Source of the DNA: Ascarosepion bandense
Taxonomy: Eukaryota > Mollusca > Cephalopoda > Sepiida > Sepiidae
Length of the DNA stretch: 64,000 nt
Reading direction: 5' to 3'
Assembly: GCA_037127315.1 (NCBI GenBank)
Contig: JBBBDQ010001156.1
Location: 15,001-79,000 of the forward strand
Shown: positions 1 to 11,019 of the stretch, one piece after another
How the letters are laid out: every line of letters begins with the position of its first letter
Numbering within the stretch: the first letter of the stretch is position 1
The notes under the pieces: generated by a model
The model's database searches: none
The model's input: only the letters and a program-made list of their open reading frames with translations
What the model was told of the DNA's origin: nothing
Position numbers and translations under genes: made by a program

Positions 1-480
1 ACAACAACAACAAAAACTGAAACATGTCAGCTTTTTTTTTTTTTTTTTTAATTGAAAGAATGAGGTAGAATGCAGGTAGAAATAATACACCTAGAATGTG
101 TCTTGAGTTTAATTGCTGGCATTCGTTCACGCACAGGGTTTGTTGTTTTGTGTGATGAGATTTGTGGTGGGTAGCTTTCCGACATATATCTACACAGCAG
201 GATATTTTCAAATATTCACTTCAAGGGTCTGATTCTTTTATGAGCCATGATTAAATGCAGGGAAAATGAAAGCGGTAAAAAACGAAAAAAAAAAAGTAAA
301 AAAAGACAGCATAAAGGAATTAAATTTCTATTTCACGTTCTTTTTGATTATATAACACGACGATTTCTATTTAGTAATTTTTAACATGGGCACGTATTTC
401 TACATACATATATATACATATGTGTATGTGTTTATGTGTGTGCACAAAAAGCCTTATTCATGTGGCATTATGTAGATTTA
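1..480. other. AT-rich unassigned sequence
   Basis: AT-rich with short homopolymers. I see no gene, tRNA or recognisable repeat. Confidence 0.5.
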
Positions 481-501
481 ATTATTTCTGTATAAGCACT
501 C

Positions 502-503
<2 letters not shown>

Positions 504-542
<39 letters not shown>

Positions 543-584
543 GAATAGAATAAGATAAATATATAGAGATAGAGTAAATAGATT

Positions 585-616
<32 letters not shown>

Positions 617-680
617 AAGTGAGAGAGAAAGAGAGAGGAAGAAGGCGTAGAATATGGTAGAGAGATAAATTTATATATAT
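504..680. repeat. TA and GA microsatellites
   Basis: A (TA)n tract at 504-538 is followed by ATAG-rich sequence and a short TA tract running into GAGAGA at about 580-640. The open frame on the minus strand here is only the translation of the dinucleotides. Confidence 0.9.
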
Positions 681-694
681 ATGTATGCATTTTG

Positions 695-945
695 ATGTGG
701 TGTAATGGTTAACGAGCTTATCTCGCTAGCACAATTTAGGCTGAGTAATGAGTTCGACTCTCACCTGGTGCTCTATATTTTTGTCCTTGTGCCACATCTA
801 AGCTATGCTTTGAAATTTTTTCGGGCACCTAGTCCTGGTGTAATATTCAGCTCGCCTGTTTCGATAGATCAATTACAACTGAATATTGTGTTCAATCTAC
901 TGTGGTTGTCACATACAATCCAACTTGTACCACATCTAAGATCAC
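695..945 (+). repeat. tRNA-derived SINE-like element
   Basis: The 5' part reads like a tRNA. An A-box-like TGGTGTAATGGTTAACG lies near 697-715 and a B-box-like GAGTTCGACTCTC near 750-762, a spacing normal for a pol III internal promoter. The sequence then continues into about 170 bp unrelated to a tRNA, the usual SINE layout. It directly abuts a minus-strand S1 SINE. It could instead be a lone tRNA pseudogene, because no second copy with the same body was found by eye. Confidence 0.5.
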
Positions 946-1247
946 TTAAGTGCCATGCGTGATACACGTTTGAGCGATCTTGTCTCGAAAGACAGGGCAA
1001 ACAATGTTCCCGCAGTAGATTGCTATTACTTTCTGAGGTAGACTGGTTGCCAATCAAGGCTATAGAACCCAATCTGTCCTGCTATTTAGCCCCTAGCTGG
1101 AGGGAGAAGCGACAGATTTATAACTTTCCCAAGGCTATTTGCGCGTATGTGAATCCAACGAATTCAACTGGAATTCGAACTCGGCTACCCGATTTCTCGT
1201 TCCGAGCCGATATCCACTGTACCACAATGCACATCCACACATCTAAG
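945..1247 (-). repeat. SINE family S1 copy
   Basis: Near full-length copy of the commonest SINE in the window. On the minus strand the tRNA-like head (box B near GAGTTCGAATTCC) is followed by a conserved body with GGGAAAG, ATAACAGGACAG-like and CAACCAGTCTACC segments. It ends at the conserved tail beside CATGATCGC and GTATCACG. Similar copies lie at 12160, 32636 and 51191. A cephalopod tRNA-derived SINE is the likely class; I do not assign a published family name. Confidence 0.85.
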
Positions 1248-1269
1248 ATACACTTATGAAATCATTGCT

Positions 1270-1510
1270 TACTTTGCACATGCCGGCTAAGGTTTATAAT
1301 CTCTCAGATGCGTCGCGGTCTTCGGGCAGAGTCCGAATTGAATGTGTCCGCTGAGAAAAGAAAAACATAATAAGAGGTGCATGTCCCCGGTGAACAGATA
1401 TCTGACGCCGCACCACGCCAATGCCACCGAATCTCGCGAAACCAATTAGCCCTGGCCCGAGCGCGAGTGCTTGGGTTACCCACCATACAGTAAACCTTCT
1501 GTCACATCAC
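1270..1510 (+). repeat. dispersed repeat with GAGCGCGAGTG segment
   Basis: The stretch ending in an ACCCACCATACAGTAAACC-like segment resembles 21640-21800. Both carry a GACCCGAGCG/GCCCGAGCG segment, a CACTCGG or CTTGGG step and a CACCATA box followed by a CTTGTGTCAC-like run. It is probably another short interspersed repeat family. No coding potential is seen. Confidence 0.4.
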
Positions 1511-1653
1511 ATCTCAGCAAAATATTTATATGTATGAACTAAGTACAGAATCTGAAATGTACCATTAGCGTATTGATATATATGTATATACATGCATATA
1601 TATTTATATAAGTATGTATTTATTTTATATAGATGTATGAGTTTATATATATG

Positions 1654-2157
1654 TATACAGGTTTCTTTAAAGATGACAGACAAGGTGTGATGGCTAATTT
1701 TTTTATAAAATCTTTCATGTGATTTTATGACCTCTTTCTTTTGATGATATAAATTATATAAAAAATTTTCAAATTTTTTGCTTATTCGAGCGCTTTCGGC
1801 GATACTTTTAGCCTTTTTTTCATTAAATGTTATTTCACGTGTAACAGAATGTAAGTGGTGTAATGTATGATGTGGAATAGTGTTATGTACCGAACACGGT
1901 AAGCATGTTGTTAGCGTGTTCGTAGTTGATGTGACTAAATGTGTTTTTTTTTGTTTTTATTAATAAGGCCTCTATTATTTTTAGTCTTTTTTTGCATGTG
2001 AAACATACTTTTGGATAACACAAATATCATATCATCCACTGAATATGTTATAATCTTTATATGATTTATATTCTCAAAAAAAATAAGATATCAGATCACA
2101 AAAAGGAAAAAATGAACCATCACACATTGTCTGTCATCTTTAATGAAACCTGGATAA
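1654..2157. mobile_element. TA-flanked MITE with ~45 bp TIRs (copy A)
   Basis: The left end (AGGTTTCTTTAAAGATGACA, 1659-1678) is the inverted complement of the right end at about 2110-2152, sharing CATCACAC, GTCTGTCATCTTTAA and GAAACCT. The ends sit at TA dinucleotides, as in Tc1/mariner-type MITEs. The interior is AT-rich and non-coding. A diverged sister lies at 4250-4556. Confidence 0.7.
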
Positions 2158-2226
2158 AAGAAAGATTGCAGCCCAAATATACAATATATATTTATGTAAA
2201 CCTATTCAAGAATATTTATGCTTATG

Positions 2227-2228
<2 letters not shown>

Positions 2229-2287
<59 letters not shown>

Positions 2288-2445
2288 CAATTCATTTGCG
2301 CAAATGAATGATATATAAAATAGGATATTGAGGAGCTTATAAATATTTACCTATAATTTTTATAACGTTTAAATATACGGATTTATATGCCTTCACAGTA
2401 ATATCAACGAGATATTGCAAATGATAAACCCATATGTTGAATACA

Positions 2446-2502
<57 letters not shown>

Positions 2503-2514
2503 ATCCGCATATGC

Positions 2515-2555
<41 letters not shown>

Positions 2556-2629
2556 CAATTCACATATGTACATACGTGACTGTAGATATATATAAATGTA
2601 TTTATTGCATTTTTATAAACTGCATATTT

Positions 2630-2672
<43 letters not shown>

Positions 2673-2925
2673 TTTGAGTGGATCATACATATCTATAAGT
2701 ACATGTCTTATATTTTTGTTGATGTTTTAGTAATTTTAAAAATGCATATATTATTTTAATGTTAACATGCAAGTCTTGAGAAAATTACCCTCAGTTTTTA
2801 AGCTCCTTAGAAACAGAGATACATTTTTGGAGATGGGAAATGGTTGAATAATTCTCGTAGATCAATAAGTAAAAACCTAAAACATGGCTATTCTTACGGA
2901 GAATAGTATACATCAGGAATTCTGA

Positions 2926-2970
<45 letters not shown>

Positions 2971-3007
2971 CATCCGCAAACAGATGTTTCGCTATATCAC
3001 AGCTCAT

Positions 3008-3046
<39 letters not shown>

Positions 3047-3116
3047 CTGTGTCTGTGTGTGACTATATATCTATCTCTCTCCCCCTCTCTCTCTCTCGAT
3101 ATATATATATATATAT
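2229..3116. repeat. cluster of CA, TA, TG and CT microsatellites
   Basis: (CA)n/(TA)n at 2229-2287, TA tracts at about 2448-2545, 2633-2669 and 2929-2968, a TG tract at 3010-3041 and CT/TA tracts at 3070-3116. A minus-strand fragment of SINE S3 (CACAGCTCATCAT) lies between at about 2968-3010. The rest is AT-rich filler. Confidence 0.9.
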
Positions 3117-3199
3117 CCCGGTGCGATGGGAAAATGATCATCTAAATTTCGCAGAACTGAAAATAACACTGACAATTCTTTTTAACTGATATATTTACC

Positions 3200-3904
3200 A
3201 AAAGTACACGAAAATTTGTTGTTATACTAAAGAGTAAAATTATTCAATAAAATCCTTGTTGGCTTCAACCACACTCTTCAGATGACTTCAGAATATTCTC
3301 TTCTAGACGTTCTATTTGTTTAAGTTGCTGAAGGCTCCAATAATCATTGCCGTCAGTTTATTTTTTGTCCTACAAGAAGTTTTCTTGTTCTCTCGCTCAA
3401 CTGTACCCACACATAATAGTCAAGTTGGTTGCAGTCTGTGGATTTAGGAGGTCAGATCTAACGGGTGATGTGGTAGTAAAAATTATCTGACGGCCATGAC
3501 TGGCTTCTTCTGCTTGTGTGGCATGGTGCAGAGTCATGTTGATGGACATAAAAAGCATCCATCAGCAACCCTTTTGACATAGGACAGCACTACTTCCTCA
3601 AGGCACTTGACGTAGGCCTCTGTTTTAAGTCTGATGCACCACCAATAAATTCAGAGAGATATTTTTAAGCTGCCGTACCTTCTTAATCGCCATTAGGCTC
3701 GTAAAACTATTTCCGAATCCTGTACACTGTCCCCATATTGATACCTAAACGCTCTAAAATATTCATATTGGAACTTCCGGTGCGAATGTCTAGCACTACA
3801 ACATGCCATTTTCAGTTTCTGGCTCGGTGAATTGTGTCATGTTCCTCTTTTTCTCACAGATGGTGCCTAACTGATGCTAATATACTGGCAAAATCAAAAG
3901 CAAC

Positions 3905-3905
<1 letters not shown>
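3200..3905 (-). pseudogene. Tc1/mariner-superfamily transposase pseudogene
   Basis: The minus strand decodes to pieces of a DDE transposase. HDSAPCHTSRRSQSW (about 3490-3540) matches the second catalytic-aspartate block of mariner-like enzymes, and CNQLDYYVW (about 3425-3450) matches the third (family pattern N-P-L-D-Y-x-x-W). The order N-terminal to C-terminal runs from about 3900 to 3250. In-frame stops and frameshifts make it inactive. A second relic of the same family is at 53700-54330. Confidence 0.75.

Positions 3906-3906
<1 letters not shown>

Positions 3907-3945
<39 letters not shown>
3907..3945. repeat. TA microsatellite
   Basis: Uninterrupted TA repeat beside the transposase relic. 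Confidence 0.95.
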
Positions 3946-4097
3946 GCTCTCACACTCTGGTTGAGCACTCTGGAAGAATGCTAGACTTTGAAAAACAGTA
4001 GCTACTTTGGCATGTACGCATCGCTCATTCAGTAAATGAATTAGATCACTCTGGCTATTGGACGCGTATAATGATAATATACACGCTAAAATTTCTG

Positions 4098-4250
4098 CCT
4101 TCTTCTACCGAACGCCCATAGCCTAGAGGTAGAATCGCCGACTGACGCCAATTCGGTCGGTTTTCAATCCTGGGTTAAAAGCAATCGGAGCAATCTAACC
4201 GTACTGATGAGCTGTGATACAGCGAAACAGATCTGTCTGTGGATGACTAT
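4098..4250 (+). repeat. SINE family S3 (tRNA-derived, TA-tailed)
   Basis: A tRNA-like head with A box TAGCCTAGAGGTAGAATCGC and B-box-like GGTTTTCAATCC. It is followed by a short body with the family signature GAGCTGTGATACAGCGAAAC and a 3' end in GGATGACTATATA. Copies at 39325 and 44985 share head and signature. In several copies the 3' end runs into a TA microsatellite. Confidence 0.75.
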
Positions 4251-4547
4251 ATAGATTACATAAAAAATGACAGAAAAAGTATTATCATAAAGTTTTTTTA
4301 TGTGTTCGTATAATTTTTTCTTTTCGCAATTCAAATTATATAAGAATTGTCCAAAGGTTTTGTACTTTCGCTCGCTTTCAGCTATATATTTAGCCTTTAT
4401 CAAGAATTTATTTTGTTTTACTTACAAATAAACATGTGTAAAGTTTATGCATATAGACACAATTTGCGTTCTGAAAAGAATTTTACGAAAACATGAAAAA
4501 TTACATGAAACTTAATGATAATACCTTGTCTGTCATTTTAAATGTAA

Positions 4548-4556
<9 letters not shown>
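4250..4556. mobile_element. TA-flanked MITE with TIRs (copy B)
   Basis: The left end (AATGACAG near 4265) and the right end (CTGTCATT near 4530) are inverted complements over about 50 bp. They share AGTATTATCAT on one side and its complement ATGATAATACC on the other. Related to the MITE at 1654-2157. The right end opens straight into a TA array, consistent with insertion at a TA-rich target. Confidence 0.65.
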
Positions 4557-4608
<52 letters not shown>

Positions 4609-4754
4609 TTTATATGTGCATTATATGATATTTGCAAAATCTATGGAGAAAGTGTGTTCATTTTTTGTAGATCGATGATTTGTCAATATTAAGTTAATTA
4701 TTAATATTGCATAACTTATTTTTACCCCTCAAGAGCTCCTCAGACTCTTTGTCA

Positions 4755-4807
<53 letters not shown>

Positions 4808-4993
4808 TGTGTGTATTACTTATAAGCTGACATTTGATCTCAAAGTTTTACTATATAAAGCTCGATGTACTAAATGAATACTCATTGATAATTTAAGCGA
4901 ATTGACACATGAGATTTAAATAATATTGAAAAATAAATATTTATTTATTAGATTTTGATTTATATCCATCCACATTTAAATACACTTTTCCCA

Positions 4994-5032
<39 letters not shown>

Positions 5033-5054
5033 TTTATTCTTCCTGGTTGTCTGC

Positions 5055-5125
<71 letters not shown>
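4551..5125. repeat. TA and ATCT microsatellite cluster
   Basis: TA tracts at 4551-4613 and 4757-4804, a tetranucleotide (ATCT)n at 4997-5032, and a second ATCT tract that changes into TA at 5057-5123. Confidence 0.93.
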
Positions 5126-5126
<1 letters not shown>

Positions 5127-5254
5127 CAATATCCGAGCCGGTAGTTAGTAATAATGGCAATAAACATTATGTTTCCTTTTTTTATTTATCTATATTTAAT
5201 AACGTCTATTACCATCATTATTAACTACTTGATGAGACATTGTTCTTACATTCT

Positions 5255-5408
5255 CGAAACAAAATGTACAATTTTGTAGTAGATTGTAGATTGGACATGT
5301 TCTAAACTATAATTTATAATAAATATTCATTGCTCTATTTTTATATTGACACTATTTTAAATTAATGTTTTAAACGTTGTAAATATTTTTATCGTTCCTT
5401 ATTCACTT

Positions 5409-5444
<36 letters not shown>

Positions 5445-5600
5445 TTCTTTTGTAAAAGAGTTATTACGCAACCCAGGTTTCTACAATGTGGTGTCTTCAG
5501 GCGATTTGCAATAACTAGGTCCGGTAATAACTCGTTTAAAAATGAAGAATATTCAAAAATGTGCACTGGTCTAATTTTATTATGACACAAAACTAAGTAA
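5255..5600. repeat. dispersed repeat with internal TA array
   Basis: Shares blocks in inverted orientation with 45325-45700: ACATGTTCTAAACTATAATT, a TTCCTTATT...ACTTGGA block next to a TA array, and AACTCGTTTAAAAATG. The interval 5443-5552 also has complementary ends. Both copies carry the TA tract at the same internal place. Confidence 0.55.
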
Positions 5601-5609
5601 TTAAACCAT

Positions 5610-5610
<1 letters not shown>

Positions 5611-5661
<51 letters not shown>
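5611..5661. repeat. TA microsatellite
   Basis: Pure TA repeat at the 5' edge of a truncated LINE. Confidence 0.95.
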
Positions 5662-5663
<2 letters not shown>

Positions 5664-5664
5664 C

Positions 5665-6309
5665 CCCCTCTATTCATCCTGCACATATATAAATCTTCCA
5701 TCCGCTCGTGTATTGAATACTGCTGCTACATCTGGTCGGGTGCCCCTGCTATTCTTCTCGGAGTTCTTGACAAAATACAACGGATAATCTGTAATGTTAT
5801 CGATACCGGCCTGGCAGCCCGGCTGCAGTCACTCTTTCACCGGCGTTATGTGGCTTCCCTGCGCCTCTTCTATAAATACTTTCACGGCTTCTGCTCTGAT
5901 GATCTTAGATCACTCGTGCCCCATAGGTATGAATTTGCACGAGATACTAGATTAGCAACTAGGTCCCAGACTTTTACAGTTAAACAGATAAGATGTAACC
6001 GCAATTTTTACTCTAACAGCTTCTTTTCTCGCATTCCCCGCCTGTGGATTCCCTTCTATATACTTGCTTCCCCAACAGCTACAATCTCCAGTGTAAGGTC
6101 AATAGACACCTCTTATCCCACTAACTCGCATTCATTCTCTCAAGCTCTTTTTTCATCTACTCAACTCCCATTATTATTATTCTCATCCGTCTATTACCCT
6201 CCTCCTGACATTTCCTATAACTAACCCCTCTTTCTCATCACTTTCCCCTATGTAACCCACTGCGCAATAGTGGCAGTGGAATGCCTTGCTTGGGGTGAAA
6301 TGATTAAAA
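5665..6309 (+). pseudogene. CR1/Jockey-type LINE, 5'-truncated, RT C-terminus and 3' end
   Basis: Conceptual reading gives the C-terminal end of a non-LTR reverse transcriptase: a YKSTIR-like block, EYCCYIWSGAP, LDKIQRI, ASLRLFYKYFHGFCS and NSFFSRIPRLW. These blocks recur in at least ten copies in the window. The 3' end has the family signature: CCCCTGCGCA-like, CAGTGGCAGTGGAATGCC, GGGGTGAAATGATT and an A-rich tail. It is 5'-truncated and frameshifted. Confidence 0.85.
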
Positions 6310-6467
6310 AACATTATGTCAAATTTTTGCACGTAAAGGATAGATAGAGCTATTTAATATAAATCATTAAAGTGAAAGATTTATACAGGAAACCCAATGC
6401 CAACTTTCCAGAGGAATATGATATATATAAAAGAAAAAAGGAAAAAAAAAAACGATTTGTTGAGTTT

Positions 6468-6529
<62 letters not shown>

Positions 6530-7386
6530 ATATGGAAATGTTCTAGAAAGTAATTGGATTGTGACAATGTTTTTAAAAATACTTTCAAGAATTCTACTTT
6601 TATAAAGTTATTTCTTTAACATTAAATATATCAAATAATTCGTGAAATTCTTTAAATTTTTATATTGAATCTTCGTTGGTCATTAATATTCAATTTTTTC
6701 TGTTATAACCGCTTTGGAACACAGTTTACTCTGTGCGATCTACAATGCGCATTATGTTTCAGCTTTAGATAACTGACAAAGGGTTGATAACCCGTAAAAT
6801 AATCAGTCATAAAAGTGTTATTTTTTTATGTATTATTCTAAACCTATATTTTTTAGGTGACGAATTCCCACCTTCATAGATATTAAATATTTAGTTGTAC
6901 AGTTCATCACGGGAGTTTATTTCTTTTTCCGGTTTTATTTTATTTCTTTGCCTTTTTTTTTTTTCTTCAAATATAATTCTTTTTATACCTTTTCGTTCTT
7001 TTCAGATTCTATTTCAAATAAAGTGTGGTAGCATCTATAAAACATATTGGGCAAAATATTCCTCTTTTTTTTTCTCCGTCAGTATTAAATTTCAACAATA
7101 CTCTCTTTAAAGGACTCCATTAAAGACACGATCAATGATTGTTACTTTCACTAGATACAAAGAACATTTTTTCTGTTTACGTGTCCATCCCCACTCAGAA
7201 GACGGCTCATATGATGTTCTTCCCCAACCTGCTTGTCGATTGTTGTGAGTAAAGATAGGTGTGAATCTTCAATGAGCCTTCCCCTCAGCAAAAACTATTT
7301 CGTCCCGCCCAGACACACAAAAATAGAGGTTGATGAAATAATTCCTTTTTTTTCTTTTTTTAGAAAAAGTAAAATGAGAGAACTAT
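6310..7386. other. AT-rich sequence with TA array and a SINE-type 3' hairpin
   Basis: A TA array lies at 6471-6533. At about 6765-6795 CTGACAAAGGGTTGATAACC forms a GGGTT/AACCC hairpin followed by GTAAAAT. This matches the 3' end of the S2 SINEs, so 6700-6800 is probably a decayed retroelement end. I see nothing else. Confidence 0.5.
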
Positions 7387-8176
7387 CAACATAATTCTTC
7401 TTCCGCTTCTTCTTCTTCTTCTTCTTCTTCTTCTTCTTCTTCTTCTTTTTCTTCTTCTTTGTTCTTCTTCTTTGTTCTTTTTCTCTGTTTTTCTTCTTCG
7501 TTCTTTTTTTCTTTTTCGTTCTTCTTTTCCATCTTCTTCATATTTTTGTTTCCTTTCTTCCTCTTCGTTCCTCTTTTTCTTTTTCGTTCTTCTTTTCTTC
7601 ATTATTCTTCCTCTTCATTTTCTTCATTCTTCTTCTTTGTTCTTCTTCGTTCTTCTTTTTCATATTATTATTCATTCCTTGTGTTCGTTCTTCGTTCCTC
7701 TCTTACTTCTTTTTTCTTATTTATTTTTTCTTCTTCGTTCTTCTTTGTACGTCATCGTTCATCTTTTCTTCTTCTTCATTCTTCTTCATTCTTCTTCTTC
7801 TTTTTCTTCTTCGTTCTTCTTTTCTTCATTTTCTTCTTCGTTCTTCTTTTTCCTCTTCGTTAATCTTTTCTTCTTCATTCTTCTTCTTCTTCGTTCTTCT
7901 TCGTTCTTTTTTCTTCTTCTTCTTCGTTCTTCTTCATTCTTCTTTTTCTTCGTTCATCTTTCCTTCTTCTTCATTTTTCTTCTTCTTCGTTCTTCTTTTT
8001 CATCTTCATTTTTGTTCTTCGTTCTTTTTCATTCTTCTTCTTCGTTGTTTTTCATTTTTCTTTTTCGTTCTTCTTCGTTCTTCTTTTTATTAATGCTTTT
8101 TTCTTCTTCGTTCTTTATCTTCTTCATTCTTCTTCTTCGTTTTTCTTCGTTTTTCTTCTTTGTTCTTCGTTCTTCT
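7387..8176. repeat. Long (TTC)n / TTCTTCGTTC satellite-like microsatellite
   Basis: About 790 bp built from TTC interrupted by CGTTC, CATTC and TTTTC variants. The long Phe/Ser- and Arg/Lys-rich open frames here are only translations of this repeat. It directly abuts the 3' end of a minus-strand RTE copy, whose family normally ends in a short (GAA)n tail, so it probably grew from that tail. Confidence 0.93.
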
Positions 8177-8665
8177 TAAAGAACCTATCCCTTCATGACG
8201 TAGGCGATCGCGAACTTCCATTTGCCCCTATCCCTTGTTGCTCTTACCATTTCTCCTTTTCGTATCTCTCCGAAACCTCGTTTCGCCATCCAATTGCTCA
8301 AGTCCATAAAGTATGCTTCACACTGCTTTCCCCTGTCTCTCTTTACCTCTATTCGTCCTGTAAGTATTAGATTTTCCAAGCCGTCCTTCCTCATTACGTG
8401 TCACAGAAACCTCAGCTGGTTACTACCATAAGATTCCTTGTCGTTTGCATCCTCTCCAAAACCTTGTCGTCACTCACATAATAGTCTATGGTATCCTAAA
8501 TATCCTTCTGTAGCACTACATTTCTGGTACTTCGAGTGTCTCCTTCATAACAGCATGCGCTTCCATACAGGAGGACACATTTCGCATAACAATCCACTAC
8601 TCTTTGCTTTGCTTTCAATTAAATCTTCCTGTCTCTACTCAGATTTTGGAATGTATCGTTGAGCA
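8177..8665 (-). pseudogene. RTE-type LINE, 3' fragment
   Basis: The minus strand encodes the end of the RTE reverse transcriptase: MRKDGLENLILTGRIE, a KRDRGKQ block, WMAKRGFGE and AIAYVMKG. These align with the better copy at 16595-17740 (RKESLENLILTGQIEGRRD). Frameshifts and stops accumulate upstream. Its tail joins the TTC repeat. Confidence 0.85.
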
Positions 8666-8689
8666 TACCAATACGCTGCTACATATTCT

Positions 8690-9045
8690 CAAAACAAAGA
8701 AGTTTTTTTTTTAATCGTATCACCCCGAGCAAGGCAGTAACGGCACATATGTTCAGGGGGCTACGTAATAGTGAAAAGATTGGAAAAGTGAAAGCTGGAA
8801 ACCACATCCTGAACAGGGAACAAGGGATGAGCCTCTTAACCTGTTCAATAGACGTGGGTGGAGTGTGAACCAGGCGATAGTTTAGTCTATCTACCCAAAT
8901 TGAAAAAAAAAAATGAAAAAGAAAAAAAAGAAAAGTGAAAAGATTGGAAAACAGAAAGCCGGAAACCACATCCTGAACAGGGAACAAGGGATAAACCTCT
9001 TCACCTGTACAATAGACAAGGGTGTCTAATTGATAGGAAAGTATT
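8690..9045 (-). repeat. CR1/Jockey-type LINE 3' region with tandem unit
   Basis: The minus strand contains the LINE tail (AATCGTATCACCCCGAGCAA on the plus strand near 8711-8730). Behind it lie two copies of the roughly 145 bp unit that is also tandemly repeated at 26629-27345, recognised by CACATCCTGAACAGG and GGTGTG-rich segments. Confidence 0.75.
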
Positions 9046-9205
9046 ATCATGGTATTGAAATATAAATAAATAAGTCTTGCGGAATTTCTGGTCAGTGGTC
9101 AGAATTCAAAATACCGTAACAGTGTCTACGATAATTCATTTTCTTCAAAATTCCAATGATGCTTAAATAAAAGCGACACATCTTCAATTTATTATTGTTG
9201 TCCAA

Positions 9206-9210
<5 letters not shown>

Positions 9211-9248
<38 letters not shown>

Positions 9249-9330
9249 TAGATAGCACTTAATTATGTCTGTGTTCTCTTTCGCTCTCTCTCTCTCTCTC
9301 TGTCTCTCTTATACCCACACACATATGCAC
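9211..9330. repeat. TA and CT microsatellites
   Basis: TA tract at 9211-9246 and a CT-rich tract at about 9280-9308. Confidence 0.9.
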
Positions 9331-9333
9331 ATG

Positions 9334-9723
9334 TACACGGCAGCCATAATTATTAGGCCACCCCAGTTTTTAAAAGAAATTATGTATTTCATACTATTTT
9401 TAGTATTTATTGTCAAATGAAAATAGAATAGTTCATTTGTTATTATTACTTTGCAAAATTTTACAAGGCAAGGAAGCAAAGATGAACTCGTCCGAATCAC
9501 CATAAATTTTTCTTGATTCTTTCATTGATGAAACTGCAATATGGGTAATTATCAAATATTTATAAATGCATTTGATGCACATGTTATTCTGGAATATTAA
9601 CAAAAGGACCATTCTATTTTCATTTACAAATATTCACTTGGTAATAAATACTAAAAAATAGTATGAAATACATCTTTTTTTTTTAAAGACTGGTGTGGCC
9701 TAATAATTATGGCCGTTAGTGTA
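9334..9723. mobile_element. Foldback MITE with ~130 bp inverted arms
   Basis: The termini are near-perfect complements: CCATAATTATTAGGCCAC at the left, GTGGCCTAATAATTATGG at the right. The arms continue inward for about 130 bp, with TTTCATACTATTTTTAGTAT on one side and its complement on the other. TA flanks both ends, pointing to a Tc1/mariner-type element. No transposase is present. Confidence 0.8.
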
Positions 9724-9774
9724 TATATTAGCAAACTTACTGGGCACGATGGGTAAATTGTCGCTATTTGACTT

Positions 9775-9922
9775 GTAATATTTTGCAAAGTAATAATAAC
9801 AAAAGAACCATTCTATTTTCATTTACAATTATTCACTTGGCAATAAATACTAAAAAAAAAGTATGAAATGTATCATTTTTTTAAAACACTGGTGTGGCCT
9901 AATAATTATGGCCGGTAGTGTA
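9775..9922. mobile_element. Solo right arm of the same foldback MITE
   Basis: Repeats the right arm of the element at 9334-9723 (AGAACCATTCTATTTTCATT, then GTGGCCTAATAATTATGGCC) just 50 bp downstream. No matching left end follows, so it is a partial or rearranged copy. Confidence 0.75.
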
Positions 9923-10670
9923 TATATCTTTTCGGGAAAAGAAGTATGATGAAGAGGTTTTTGCGTGATGTGTTTTTTTTTCCTGCATTTCTTCTGAGTT
10001 TATGTCTGTATTGATGCAACGGCACATACACACGAAAGAAGGAGAGACACTGGAAATTCTAAATTTAAAAATAATTTGTTTCATATATTGAATATTTACA
10101 AACACATATAAAGACATATGTTCGACCCTATACATGCCTTGATGTAGGTATAAACCGACGATTTCAAATTCCCACCAGGATTGTTCATTTACTTCTCAAA
10201 AAGTCTTGAGGGAAGGTTTCAGTCTTTCCCTTTCCCGCTTATCTCAACTTTGAGGTAAAAAGTGGCGCAGTGTGAGTTCACTTCGTAAGAAACAGTCTGA
10301 ATACGACGCCCATGGCAACAGTTAATGGGTCAACATTGCAGTGTTAGGTCCATTACTCCCCATGTGTAGAAAAAAACAAAGAAACTACTTTTCATTCACC
10401 CATTGGCAGAGAAATTTACTTCCAGAATAGGAGAGATTATTTAATAAGAGATTCAGATGGTGTTAATAGTTGTAATACTTCCAAATCGACACTGTTAATT
10501 TGTACTTGTGCCAAGGTAAAATTGCAATCACGGTATTATTTAAGACAAACCGGTTACAAACATTTTAAAATGTCTGACGCAAAATAATCTTCTTCTTCCC
10601 AGAAGACCTTAGAAATACTCGGTTTGTTTTAGTATACATTTAAAACTATGAAATAACATACTCATACACG
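9923..10670. other. unassigned sequence
   Basis: Mixed-composition DNA without a convincing frame or known repeat. I cannot identify it. Confidence 0.4.
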
Positions 10671-10671
10671 C

Positions 10672-10895
10672 GCAGCTAATTGCTACACGTGATACACGCT
10701 TGAGCAATCATGTCTCGAAAAAGACATGATTTACTGAGCAGAAGATTTTCCTGTAGTAGGTTTCCATTTTTTTCTGCGTTATGATGGTTGCCAAACAAGG
10801 CTACAGAACTCAATGTCCTGCAATTTAACCCATAGCTGGTGGGAGAAGAGATGGATTCATAAATTTCCCATAGATATATTTGCGTAAATGAATTT
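10672..10895 (-). repeat. SINE S1 copy, head truncated
   Basis: Carries the S1 3' and middle parts (ACGTGATACACGCTTGAGCA, GGTTGCCAAACAAGGCTA) but stops before the tRNA-like head, near 10895. Confidence 0.75.
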
Positions 10896-10911
10896 GAGTA
10901 AATATTCTGAT

Positions 10912-11008
10912 TTTCTTTTATAACTAAACAGTATATTTATTTATATCAACCGGCCAGAATAATCGAGAAATCTTGTGAGGAAAATTTGCGTCCTCCGGCA
11001 GGATTCGA
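10912..11008 (+). repeat. unit of local repeat shared with 11466 and 11578
   Basis: AACAGTATATTTATTTATAT followed by AATAATCG and GTCCTCCGGCAGGAT recurs at 11466-11553 (direct) and 11578-11650 (inverted). Confidence 0.65.
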
Positions 11009-11019
11009 GCCTTCGTCCC

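Noticed and set aside
700..770. A genuine tRNA gene
   Set aside because: A and B boxes are recognisable, but I could not draw a full cloverleaf with a paired acceptor stem, and the sequence continues as a SINE body.
7459..8179. Long open frames of 134 and 235 codons rich in Phe/Ser
   Set aside because: They are translations of the TTC microsatellite and have no non-repetitive content.
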